DNA of 64,000 bases from DATAUD01 sp035511075 (lineage in GTDB: Bacteria > Verrucomicrobiota > Verrucomicrobiia > Limisphaerales > Palsa-1400). Shown here piece after piece: positions 1-8,644 of the stretch. The stretch spans positions 62,001 through 126,000 of the forward strand of contig DATKFW010000132.1 in NCBI GenBank assembly GCA_035511075.1. Direction: 5' to 3'. Below the pieces are notes generated by a model. It worked only from the letters and a program-made list of their open reading frames with translations. It was not told where the DNA came from and made no database searches. Within the stretch, counting starts at the first letter, position 1; each line of letters begins with the position of its first letter. The translations under genes and the position numbers were made by a program.

Positions 1-2850
1 CTGGCACAGACCAGGGACGGTTACCTGTGGGTGGGCAGCGACGCCGGGGTGAGCCGGTTTGACGGGGCGAGGTTTGTCTCGTTCGGTTTGCCGGAAGGAT
101 TTCAAGCCGGGCCGGTTCAGACGCTGCTGGGGGATTCGCAAGGCGCGCTGTGGATCGGGAGCGTCGGGACGGGATTGGGTCGGTGGCAGAACGGACGGTT
201 CACGACTTTTGCCACTGAAAATGGGCTCCCGTCGGATTCGGTCAATGCCCTGGCGCAGGACAGCCAGGGGCGGGTTTGGGTGGGAACGGATGCCGGGTTG
301 GCGGTATGGGAGGACCAGCATCTGCATCCTTACGGCGCGGGAGGAGAGCTGGCCGGAAAGCCAATCACCGCGCTCTTTAGCGACCGGCGCGGCATCCTGT
401 GGATTGGCGCCAAGGGGGCGGGGTTGTTCACGCTGCGGGGAGGGCAGCTTTTTCAGGTGCTTGACCGCGACTTCGATTATTTGCTGCGGAATGTGCATTC
501 CCTGCTGGTGGATCATGAAGGGCGCATCTGGGTCGGAGCCGGCGATGACTGGGTGCTGTATCGTGAGGCTGGACATTGGCGCCCGTACCGGTTGCCGCGC
601 CACCTGGCCAGGCATTACGTCAGCGCCCTTGCGGAGGATCCCGACGGGACAGTTTGGGCCGGTTCAGTGAGCGAGGGTTTGTTTCAGTTCAAGCATGGGA
701 AGCTGGTGGCAGTCAACGCCAGCAGTGGGTTGTCGGACAACCTGGTGGAAGCGCTGCTGGTGGACCGGGAAGGTGAACTCTGGGTCGGCACGCACGAGGG
801 GTTGAATCAATTGCGACCCAAATACCTGTCTGTGATCGGCTACAACGAGGGCTTGGGCAGGGGCGCGGTGCAGGGCCTGGCCGAAGTGACCCCCGGCGTG
901 ATTTGGGCCAGCAAATCAAGCGAGGGCCTCTACGTGTGGGATGGCCGTTATTTCCGTTCGCGGGCGGCAGTCGGCTTATCGCCGGAGGATGCCGGGGTTG
1001 GGGCATTGTTGATGGCAAAGGACGGCAGTTGCTGGATGGGCACCGCTCGCGGGTTGCTGCAATTTAAGGACGTCGGCCCAGTGGAGAGCCAACCCGGGTT
1101 GCAGGCGTTGACGAACGTGGACGTCAGCGCGCTGGGGCAGGATGTGAATGGAGGGTTGTGGGCGGGGACACGACAAGGGGAGCTTTGGTGGCAGGACAAT
1201 GAGCAGTGGCTGGCGCAAAGGCAGGGGCCGCGCGTCCATGCCGTCACGGCACTCGTGCCGGAGCGGGATGGTTCCATGTGGGTGGGAACCGCCGGCGACG
1301 GATTGTTCAATGTTGAAGGCAAAGCGGACGGACATTGGAGGAAACAGAGCGGACTCCTGAGCAGTTGGGTCCGGACACTCTACCTGGACCCGGAAGGCAC
1401 GCTTTGGATCGGGACCAGCGGCGGCGGTTTGAGCCGCCTTGCAGCAGGAGCGGTGGCGACGTTTACCACCCGTGAAGGACTTCCCGACAATACGATCTCG
1501 CAAATCCTGGAAGACGACGCCAGCAACCTTTGGTTGGGCGGCGATCGCGGCATCGTCTGTGTCAGCAAGCACGAATTGGGGGACCTGGCGGCCCACACGA
1601 GAACGGAAGTGTATCCGCAGATCTATGGGCGGGCGGAGGGGATGCTGTCCGAAGAGTGCATCAGTGGAGTCTTTCCGATCGGGCTGAGAACAAAATCGGG
1701 CCTGCTCTGGTTCCCGACGCAGGAGGGGATCGTGGTGGCCGATCCCCATCACCAAACCGTGGAAAGCCCCGCGCCGGCGGTCGTGCTGGAGGAGACGCTG
1801 GTCGACGGGGTGCCGGAGTTCGCGGAATCGTTGCATCTTGCGCCGGGCAGGCACCGGCTGGAGTTCGGATATACGGGAATTAATTTCGATGCCCCGGAAC
1901 GGGTGCGCTTCCGGTATCGCCTGGAAGGATTGGATTCCGATTGGGTGGAAGCCGGATCGACCCGCTCGGCATCCTTTCCTTATGTGCCGTACGGCGAATA
2001 CCGCTTTGAGGTCGTCGCCGGCAACGGCCGGGGAGTCTGGAGCGCGACGGGCGCAAGCGTCTCCGTAACCGTCAAACCGTATTTCTGGCAGACATGGTGG
2101 TTTCGCGTCCCGGCATTTCTCGGTTTGCTGGCATTCATCGCGATCGGGGCGCGGGTGGTGGAACAGCGCAAACTTCAACGCCGATTGGAACAACTGGAAC
2201 GGGAGCGCGCGCTGGCCCATGAACGGGAGCGAATCGCGCGCGATCTGCACGATGATTTGGGATCGTCCCTGGCCCGCATTTCGCTTCTTAGCGGATTGCT
2301 CAAGGCGGACCGCGACAATCCCGGGCAAATCGAAGGGCACGCGGCCAAGATATCGCAGTCGGCGGATCAAACCGTGAGGGCTTTGGAGGAAATAGTCTGG
2401 GCGGTGCGGCCCGGAAGCGATTCGCTGCAAAGCCTGGTGGAATACATCGCGCACTTTGCCAATGAACTGTTCGACGGCAGCGGGATTCGTTGCCTGCTGG
2501 ATCTCCCGGCCGACTTGCCGTCGCGCCCGCTGCCGCCCGAAGTTCGGCACAATATTTTTCTGGTGGTCAAGTCAGCCCTTGCCAACGTGCTCAAACATTC
2601 CGCCGCGCACGAGGTCCGCATCAGCGCCGAAGCCACAGCCCAAGAGATGGGAATCGTCGTGCAGGACGACGGGCAGGGATTTGACACCAAACGACAAGGC
2701 CGTGGCAACGGACTGGGCAATATGCGCCGGCGCGTGCAGGCGATCGGCGGGAGCGTGACCATTGAGAGCTGCCCGGGCGAGGGAACAACCGTCGCGCTGC
2801 GGCTGCATTTTGGGCAGGTTTCGGCCAATGGGAAGGGGCAGTTGGCATGA
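1..2850 (+). CDS. Two-component sensor histidine kinase with periplasmic propeller and Y_Y_Y domain (5' end outside window)
   Basis: The reading frame is open from base 1 (LAQTRDGYLWVGS...), so the true start lies upstream and the gene is 5'-partial. About 600 residues of repeated 'G-x-LWxGT-x-GL' units form the two seven-bladed Reg_prop propellers typical of periplasmic ligand sensors. A Y_Y_Y domain follows at about 1820-2075, then one membrane segment (about 2085-2160) and a short coiled coil. The cytoplasmic part is a HisKA_3 dimerisation domain with H-box ARDLHDDLGSS (His codon 2248-2250) and a HATPase with an N box around NVLKHS and G boxes DDGQGF and GNGLGNM. The HisKA_3/NarX-type kinase matches the LuxR-type regulator immediately downstream, with which it overlaps by ATGA. 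In related bacteria such systems often control polysaccharide use. The ligand cannot be read from the sequence. Confidence 0.93.
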   Translation: MAQTRDGYLWVGSDAGVSRFDGARFVSFGLPEGFQAGPVQTLLGDSQGALWIGSVGTGLGRWQNGRFTTFATENGLPSDSVNALAQDSQGRVWVGTDAGLAVWEDQHLHPYGAGGELAGKPITALFSDRRGILWIGAKGAGLFTLRGGQLFQVLDRDFDYLLRNVHSLLVDHEGRIWVGAGDDWVLYREAGHWRPYRLPRHLARHYVSALAEDPDGTVWAGSVSEGLFQFKHGKLVAVNASSGLSDNLVEALLVDREGELWVGTHEGLNQLRPKYLSVIGYNEGLGRGAVQGLAEVTPGVIWASKSSEGLYVWDGRYFRSRAAVGLSPEDAGVGALLMAKDGSCWMGTARGLLQFKDVGPVESQPGLQALTNVDVSALGQDVNGGLWAGTRQGELWWQDNEQWLAQRQGPRVHAVTALVPERDGSMWVGTAGDGLFNVEGKADGHWRKQSGLLSSWVRTLYLDPEGTLWIGTSGGGLSRLAAGAVATFTTREGLPDNTISQILEDDASNLWLGGDRGIVCVSKHELGDLAAHTRTEVYPQIYGRAEGMLSEECISGVFPIGLRTKSGLLWFPTQEGIVVADPHHQTVESPAPAVVLEETLVDGVPEFAESLHLAPGRHRLEFGYTGINFDAPERVRFRYRLEGLDSDWVEAGSTRSASFPYVPYGEYRFEVVAGNGRGVWSATGASVSVTVKPYFWQTWWFRVPAFLGLLAFIAIGARVVEQRKLQRRLEQLERERALAHERERIARDLHDDLGSSLARISLLSGLLKADRDNPGQIEGHAAKISQSADQTVRALEEIVWAVRPGSDSLQSLVEYIAHFANELFDGSGIRCLLDLPADLPSRPLPPEVRHNIFLVVKSALANVLKHSAAHEVRISAEATAQEMGIVVQDDGQGFDTKRQGRGNGLGNMRRRVQAIGGSVTIESCPGEGTTVALRLHFGQVSANGKGQLA

Positions 2851-3485
2851 CAGAAAAAGCTCAAATCAAGGTTGCGATTGTGGACGATGACGAGGGAATA
2901 CGGAGCAGCCTGGCCGCCCTCATCCGGCGCGCGCCGGCGTTGCGCATGGCGGGCGACTTTCCCGACGCCGAAACGGCCCTGAGGGAAATCCCCATCCATC
3001 CGCCGGACGTGGTGCTGATGGATATCAACCTGCCGGGGATGAAGGGGGTGGAATGCGTGCGGCAACTCAAAACCATTCTGCCCAAGGTGCAATTCCTCAT
3101 GTTGACAATTTATGAGGACAGCGATTCGTTGTTCAATTCCTTGAAGGCCGGGGCCAGCGGCTACCTGCTCAAGCGGACGGCTTCGGCGCGGCTGCTTGAG
3201 GCCATCCATGATGTTCACGGCGGCGGTTCGCCGATGACTCCGCAACTGGCGCGGCGCGTGGTGCAGTTTTTTTCCAGGCCGGCGGGGGACAATTCGCCGG
3301 TGGCGCGCCTGGCGCCGGGGGAGAAGGAATTTCTGGAACAACTGGCCAAAGGGTATGCGTACAAGGAAATCGCCGACCGGATGAACATCAGCATCGACAC
3401 GGTGCGGAGTTACGTCCGCACGGTGTATGAGAAATTGCACGTCCATTCGCGGACGGAGGCGGTGGTCAAATACCTGCGCGGGTGA
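2847..3485 (+). CDS. NarL/FixJ-type response regulator
   Basis: 212 residues: an N-terminal receiver domain with acidic pocket VDDDE and phospho-accepting Asp59 (VVLMDINLP), the conserved Thr and Lys (LMLTIYED, GYLLKRT), and a C-terminal LuxR-type helix-turn-helix (about 145-205, KEIADRMNISIDTVRSYV). The start codon overlaps the stop of the upstream kinase (ATGA), so the two are translationally coupled and almost certainly partners. It is a DNA-binding transcription regulator; its targets are unknown. It converges on the pseudopilin-like gene with an 18-base gap. Confidence 0.95.
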   Translation: MTEKAQIKVAIVDDDEGIRSSLAALIRRAPALRMAGDFPDAETALREIPIHPPDVVLMDINLPGMKGVECVRQLKTILPKVQFLMLTIYEDSDSLFNSLKAGASGYLLKRTASARLLEAIHDVHGGGSPMTPQLARRVVQFFSRPAGDNSPVARLAPGEKEFLEQLAKGYAYKEIADRMNISIDTVRSYVRTVYEKLHVHSRTEAVVKYLRG

Positions 3486-3503
3486 CGCACGCCTGTGGCG
3501 GAA

Positions 3504-4349
3504 TCACGGGGCATGCGGTGTTCTTACCGCCAGCCACGAGAGGTCCGGGCTGGCAGTGACGTTTACCTGGTCGACCACTGTGAAGGTCACGGGGTGGATC
3601 GTTTCGCGCGCGATCCACTTATGCATCTCGGCATGGCCGTCTGCAAAGCTCACCGCGCAGGCGCTGTCGTGAAGGCTGCCGGGCAGTTCCGTAAAGACTC
3701 CGGTTCCATTGGTTTCCGCCGGATTGATGTACATGATTTCGTCGTCGATGCTGTCCGGATGCTCGTCAATAAATACCCAGCTCATGGCCGGGCCGGGCGC
3801 GGTCAAATCGCTCATCTTGACGGCCCACCACATCCTCTCCGAGCCCCAGTTGGGAAATGTGTACTTTTCTCCGTCGCCCACCGCGCCGTCCATGGAGATG
3901 CTTCGGCAACGATGATCCCATCCCAGGGGACGCTGCTCCGGACTGAGGAAAGTGTCGGCCGGACACCAATAAATCGAGTAGGTGTTGACGGTGTAAGGTC
4001 CCATAGAGGCGACCTTCGGATTGATTATGTAACCGATGTTGGTGTTTTGCGAACTGCTGGTCCAGTCCATGATGCCTTCGCACCAATCATGCATGATGAC
4101 GCCGCCGACCTCGTAATCCTTGGACTGGTCGGCGTTAATCGCGAGGTGATCATTGAAGTCATTGGCATACATCGTCCATGCCAGTTGCAACTGCTTCTTG
4201 TTGTTGAGGCAATTGATTCCCACCGCGGATTGCTTGGCCTTGCTCAAAGCCGGCAGAAGCATGGCCGCCAATATCGCGATGATGGCAATGACCACCAGCA
4301 ACTCAATGAGCGTGAACGCCTTTGACCCGGATGTCTTCTGCAATTTCAT
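3504..4349 (-). CDS. Prepilin-type N-terminal methylation protein (pseudopilin-like, DUF1559-like)
   Basis: 281 residues starting with a class III prepilin signal: a short basic leader, then KAFTLIELLVVIAIIAIL and a hydrophobic helix ending in LLPALSKAK. The residue before the cleavage Phe is Ala rather than the usual Gly, common in this group. The body is an extracellular globular domain with several Cys (CLNN, HDWC, YWCP) and a late H-x9-DG-like motif (HDSACAVSFADGH), as in the large pseudopilin families of Planctomycetes, Verrucomicrobia and Lentisphaerae. Such proteins are processed by prepilin peptidase and displayed at the cell surface; their individual roles are mostly unknown. It is followed in the same direction by nothing obvious, and preceded by its own 64-base gap. 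Confidence 0.85.
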   Translation of the reverse strand: MKLQKTSGSKAFTLIELLVVIAIIAILAAMLLPALSKAKQSAVGINCLNNKKQLQLAWTMYANDFNDHLAINADQSKDYEVGGVIMHDWCEGIMDWTSSSQNTNIGYIINPKVASMGPYTVNTYSIYWCPADTFLSPEQRPLGWDHRCRSISMDGAVGDGEKYTFPNWGSERMWWAVKMSDLTAPGPAMSWVFIDEHPDSIDDEIMYINPAETNGTGVFTELPGSLHDSACAVSFADGHAEMHKWIARETIHPVTFTVVDQVNVTASPDLSWLAVRTPHAP

Positions 4350-4413
4350 ATAAAGTCGTTCATTCCCCGGTCAGGCCGCTGATTCACAGCGGGGCGGGAA
4401 TCCTCGCGCATCC

Positions 4414-6201
4414 TTAGTCCGGCCCGACCAGGCGGTAAAACACGTTGCTCGACCCGATGGCAAAATTGGTCGTCGCCATCCCTCCTGGGGCGACAATCAG
4501 GTTTGTCCCGTCCGTGAGGGGCAGGGGAGTCCAGCCGGTGCCATAATTGGTGGTCGTTTGCAGTTGGACGCCGCGGCGTCCAAGCCAGGTGACCTGGATA
4601 TTGTTGCCCACCATGTTAGTGATGCTTAGATCACCGGCGGGTAGTTCAGTGGAGGTCGTGGCTCCCTGACTGCCGAATACGTCCACGGGCATCGTGTAGT
4701 CGGGCAGGCTCCGAATCCACCGCTCGTGGTTGTCGCCGAACCCGGCTTCGTCATCAGCTCCGTTGATGCTATACTTATAGATCAACTCATCGTTCTGGCC
4801 CTGATTGACTGGCAAAGTGATGGTGTAAAGGTCTGTCCCAGGAATGTTGTTCATTTGATAGGTGGTCGGCTGCAGAGCGCCCCAGGTCCAAAAGCTATTG
4901 TTGGTGCCACCGTTCAGTCCGTTGAGGTAAACAGGATCCCCGGACCCGTCGAATACGACGCCGTCGGTCCCGACCGCGTTGGTCATGTCCACGGTGAAGG
5001 TCACCATACAATTGGTCACGGTCACAAAATCGATCAGCGAGCTGGGCGGCTCGTCGCTGAAATACACGGGACCTTCAACGAGGTTTGTGTCGGCACTGTT
5101 GGTCAGATTGAACCAGCGATTGCCACCGATGGAATCAGGGCCGTTATCAGTTTCCCACTGTGTGCCGGGCTGGATCACATATTTGTAATAATGCTGGGCG
5201 TTGGGGGCGCCAGAGTAAACGATCACTGTGCTATAGATATTCGGGGTGCTGCTGTCGTCATTGTTGGTCATGGTTATCGCCGCGCCCCAACTATCGAAGT
5301 CCCCGTGAATCTCCACGTATGAGCCATTATTCGTATTGAAATTGCCCACCTCAATTTGTGTGGTCATATCGACCTCGAAGGTGACGCTATTGGTGACAAG
5401 GACTAACGAGTAAGGCACGTCGCTGAAGGAAACGATCGGCAGCGTTCCCGGGGCAATGATGAAAAACCGGTTGTGGCTGTTGTCGGAATCCGAGTCCGCC
5501 GAGGTGGGGGCTTCGTAATTGCCGGCCGGCTGAATGACATACTTGTACTCCTCGGTTCCATTGGTCGGGCCGCTTATTGCGAAGGTGCCCACATAGACGT
5601 TGGAGGTGACAAGCCCGGCCGCGTTAGTGGTCATGATTGTTGGGACGTTGGTCAACGTGTCCGCGCTGTCATCCCAGCCGTTGAAGTAGCCGCTGACGGT
5701 GACCGTGTCTCCCGCGTTGGTGTCGAAGTTGCCGAGAAACGTTTGTTCGGCCATATCGACCTGGAACGTCACATTGACGGTGTTCGTCGGCCCGGCGTCA
5801 TCAAAAAACGACAAGGGAAGGAGCAGGCTCCCGCCGCCGGCGGGGAGCTGCGCGCAACGATTATTGCCAGACCAGGTCGATTCATAATCCGAGTTGTTGG
5901 TGACGTACTTGTAAATGACCACACCTCCAACGGCGTCATTGGTGTCATCGAAGGTTCCGGTGTAGAGGTTGGTGTTGGGGGCGGCAGGGTTGTTGGTCAG
6001 CCCGAACTCGCCCCATCCATTGAATGTTCCGCTGGTGGACACGGGGGTTCCGGCTGTGAATGTGCCGTTGGTGACCTGTGAGGTCATATCCACCTGGAAC
6101 GTTAACTCTGTGCCGGCTGCTGACGCGACAGCCGTGCTCAAGATCATGGCTCCCATCCAGAGACAGCGCTGGATGGCTTTGGCAGAGAATTTTTGATTCA
6201 T
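4414..6201 (-). CDS. Secreted protein with four carbohydrate-binding-like repeats
   Basis: 595 residues with a signal peptide (residues about 1-30, ending VASA). Four repeats of about 120 residues each open with [TV]TF[QET]VDM (near residues 33, 146, 275 and 400). They continue with G-x-FNGW-like and YKYV...WE...NRW motifs resembling CBM20/CBM48 starch-binding modules. The last 60 residues (LQTTTNYGTGWTPL ... NVFYRLV) are the end domain seen in many Verrucomicrobia secreted proteins. No enzymatic domain is visible, so it may be a surface glycan-binding protein; the CBM relation is by eye only. It is monocistronic, with a 63-base gap to the downstream pseudopilin gene. Confidence 0.75.
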   Translation of the reverse strand: MNQKFSAKAIQRCLWMGAMILSTAVASAAGTELTFQVDMTSQVTNGTFTAGTPVSTSGTFNGWGEFGLTNNPAAPNTNLYTGTFDDTNDAVGGVVIYKYVTNNSDYESTWSGNNRCAQLPAGGGSLLLPLSFFDDAGPTNTVNVTFQVDMAEQTFLGNFDTNAGDTVTVSGYFNGWDDSADTLTNVPTIMTTNAAGLVTSNVYVGTFAISGPTNGTEEYKYVIQPAGNYEAPTSADSDSDNSHNRFFIIAPGTLPIVSFSDVPYSLVLVTNSVTFEVDMTTQIEVGNFNTNNGSYVEIHGDFDSWGAAITMTNNDDSSTPNIYSTVIVYSGAPNAQHYYKYVIQPGTQWETDNGPDSIGGNRWFNLTNSADTNLVEGPVYFSDEPPSSLIDFVTVTNCMVTFTVDMTNAVGTDGVVFDGSGDPVYLNGLNGGTNNSFWTWGALQPTTYQMNNIPGTDLYTITLPVNQGQNDELIYKYSINGADDEAGFGDNHERWIRSLPDYTMPVDVFGSQGATTSTELPAGDLSITNMVGNNIQVTWLGRRGVQLQTTTNYGTGWTPLPLTDGTNLIVAPGGMATTNFAIGSSNVFYRLVGPD

Positions 6202-6267
6202 AGTGCTTTTTTAAAATGACTTAATTGGGTCGTGCTTCAAACACTAACAGGCCCCGGGCCGGGTCTC

Positions 6268-6287
6268 TACCGCACGTTTGTGCGGTA
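6268..6287. other. Perfect 8-bp inverted repeat (stem-loop)
   Basis: TACCGCAC and GTGCGGTA flank a 4-base GTTT loop in the gap between the SGNH/TPR gene (ends 6349) and the start of the repeat protein (6201), both minus strand. It could stop transcription from the upstream gene, but no T-run follows on either strand, so a classical terminator is not shown. Confidence 0.45.
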
Positions 6288-6348
6288 AAGTCGCCCATCG
6301 GGGTCGGCAGCGCGCTGGCATACTGCTTGCCGGAACGCGCCGCGTGGA

Positions 6349-8601
6349 TCACCTGGTCGCAGGGACGGCGGCCAGAAACTCGCGGGCCGATTTATTGGCG
6401 GGGTCCAGGCGCAGAGTCTCGGCAAATTGCGCGCGCGCGCCGGCAGGATCGTTGAGTTTGAGAAGGGCCACACCCAAATTCAGGTGGCCCATTGGGTATT
6501 GAGGTTGCAAACGAACCACTTGCTCAAATTCCGCCTTCGCTTCCTTAATCCGTCCGTGCATGCCCAATTCTCCGCCCAACGCGTAATGCGCCTCCCAATT
6601 CGCCCCGTCCAGTTCGAGCGCGCGCCGGAAAGCCTGCGTTGACCCGTCCGTCCGCTTCAAGAGCGAGAGGGCTTTGCCCATGCCAAGATAAGTTTGAGGG
6701 TCGTTGGGCTGCAACGCCGCCGCCTGCTGATCATTCTTCACCGCTTCCTCGAGCTTACCTTCCACGGCATCGAGTTTGCCCAGCTCAAACCAGGCCTCGG
6801 CGTAGCGGGGATGAAGATTCAGCGCCTGGCGGAAATCGCCCCGCGCGGCGGGGAATTCCCCCAGCTTCTCCAACAACTGCCCTTCTGTCAGAAACGCGAA
6901 TGGGTTGCGGGGCATCAACTCGCCCGCCTGCTTCCATTCAAAGGCGGCTTGTTTGATGTCGCCTGTCAATTCGAGAAATTCGCCGAAGTTCTCCGCCAGC
7001 AAATAATCGCGCGGGGCGCGGGCAATGGCATCGGAATAGAGAGCGCGCGCGGCGGCGGCGGCCGCCGGGGTTCGTTGCTGGAACATACGGTCCATCCGGG
7101 CGGTCAATTCCGAGACGCGCCGTTGGTTGTTATTTTGGTTATTGAGGGGCGGCCGCTCCATGCGCTGGCGCACGGCGTTGAGCACGTCGCACCGGTTCCA
7201 GTCTGTGAGCCCCAGCCGCGCCTCGCAAACTTCCTGCGAGGCCCAGCCGCCTTTATCCTTGTTCTTGACATTGTCCGGAAGAAGAGGGCCGGCCTGGGCC
7301 GCCCACAGCATGGCAAGTCGGTAATTGCCGTCGAAATTGAAGTGGACATGCTCGTAAAAGGTTTCATCGCCGGGGATTTTGCCGGGTTCGGGCAGCCCGG
7401 CCGCGGCGTCGCACAAAACGAGGTCCGGCCCGGTCATTTGTTCCGCCGTTTCGCGGATGATGCCGTTGATTCGCGAATCAGCCCGGAACGGCAGCGCGTC
7501 GCAATCGCAGGCCTTCTGGAAATGCCCGGCAGCGGCGGCGGTGTCGTCGAGGTTGAGGAGGGCTTGACCTTCACGGAATTGGGATTCCGCCAATTGCGGG
7601 TCCAGCGCGACGGCCTGGCTAAAATCAGCGGCCGCCAGCTTCCAATCACCGCTTGATTCGGCGCCGCGTCCGTCGGCGCTCAGGCGATCGCAATTTTCCC
7701 GGTCGGCCGGCGGCAAATTGCCGGACGGGAGCGAGGCGAAGGGGGGGCAATCCTTGAGATTCACCGACACCGTGCTGAGGACGATGGCGGCGCCGGAGTT
7801 GCGGCCGGCCCGCAGGATGTCCTTGAGGTTCCTGTGAAAATTTCTATAGACGACCTCTTTTCGCGGATCGTCCGGCGCCAGTTGATTGCCCAGAAACATT
7901 TGCAATCCGCCCCAGACGCCGGGTTCGCTCCCGTGGCTTTTGAGTTTTCGCTCCAGGTCCATGAGCAGTTGGCCGACGCGCGTGGTCTGGAGAGCCAGCC
8001 CAAGGCGCACCACCGGCCACGGCGGAGCTTTGGCGCCGAAAACCGTGGCGGCGCCAAAGGGTCCGATCATTTCATTGTTGCCCATGTAAACGATCCACAA
8101 GTCGCCCTGGTAACGCGCGCATTCGCGCGCGATCGGCACGATGACATGAGAATTGATCGCGGTGATGGCGACGTTGACAACCTCGAAGTTCACGCCCGGA
8201 TACCGTTCGCGCAACAAGACCTCCAAATACCGGGCCGCGCCGAACGCCGGCTCCGGATCGCCTTGCGCGGCTGACTCGCCAAAAATAAAAATGCGGCACG
8301 TGCCGGCGGGTTTGACCGGCTCGATCATGAGCGGACTGGGCCAACGGGACAAGCTCGGGGGGAAGAAGCGCCGGCTGAAGTTCTCGTTGTTGAGAAGGTA
8401 ATCCCTGCCGCCCAGGCGGGCCTTCTCGAACAAGGCGGTCGAGTAGCCGTAGCCGGCCAGACGCAATGCCGCCTCCAACACGGCCAGCGCCAGCAACGGC
8501 ATGACCAGGAGCGCCGCGATGCGGAAGATCCATTTGCGGCGCGGAGCGGGCGCCGGGGACGCGGCCCGGCGAGTTTTACGGGGCGGCTTCACTTGTGACA
8601 A
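6349..8601 (-). CDS. SGNH-hydrolase-like and TPR repeat membrane protein
   Basis: 750 residues. A basic N-terminus is followed by one membrane helix (about 27-48). Next is an SGNH/GDSL-like domain with block I FGESAAQG (catalytic Ser), block III YMGNNEMIG (Asn) and a late HVHF block around residue 405. One TPR-like pair is embedded in the first half (about 310-360) and about six TPR units fill the C-terminal third (about 510-745, 'A-x2-LGxxL-x7-A'). The topology suggests a periplasmic, membrane-anchored esterase or acyl-handling protein with a protein-binding TPR tail. Proteins of this architecture occur widely in Verrucomicrobia and Acidobacteria without assigned substrate. It is downstream of glmM with a 43-base gap and may share its transcript. 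Confidence 0.8.
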   Translation of the reverse strand: MSQVKPPRKTRRAASPAPAPRRKWIFRIAALLVMPLLALAVLEAALRLAGYGYSTALFEKARLGGRDYLLNNENFSRRFFPPSLSRWPSPLMIEPVKPAGTCRIFIFGESAAQGDPEPAFGAARYLEVLLRERYPGVNFEVVNVAITAINSHVIVPIARECARYQGDLWIVYMGNNEMIGPFGAATVFGAKAPPWPVVRLGLALQTTRVGQLLMDLERKLKSHGSEPGVWGGLQMFLGNQLAPDDPRKEVVYRNFHRNLKDILRAGRNSGAAIVLSTVSVNLKDCPPFASLPSGNLPPADRENCDRLSADGRGAESSGDWKLAAADFSQAVALDPQLAESQFREGQALLNLDDTAAAAGHFQKACDCDALPFRADSRINGIIRETAEQMTGPDLVLCDAAAGLPEPGKIPGDETFYEHVHFNFDGNYRLAMLWAAQAGPLLPDNVKNKDKGGWASQEVCEARLGLTDWNRCDVLNAVRQRMERPPLNNQNNNQRRVSELTARMDRMFQQRTPAAAAAARALYSDAIARAPRDYLLAENFGEFLELTGDIKQAAFEWKQAGELMPRNPFAFLTEGQLLEKLGEFPAARGDFRQALNLHPRYAEAWFELGKLDAVEGKLEEAVKNDQQAAALQPNDPQTYLGMGKALSLLKRTDGSTQAFRRALELDGANWEAHYALGGELGMHGRIKEAKAEFEQVVRLQPQYPMGHLNLGVALLKLNDPAGARAQFAETLRLDPANKSAREFLAAVPATR

Positions 8602-8644
8602 CTAGGGGCTTATCCGTTGGCCATTGCCCTTCGGCGGTGGCTTG

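Noticed and set aside
976..2550. A 524-codon minus-strand ORF opposite the first sensor kinase
   Set aside because: It lies antisense to a clearly coding frame, is Arg/Gln/Pro-rich and has no domain-like pattern; high GC makes such shadow frames long.
2367..3446. Long minus-strand ORF across the kinase/regulator junction
   Set aside because: Antisense to two firm genes, composition typical of a shadow frame.
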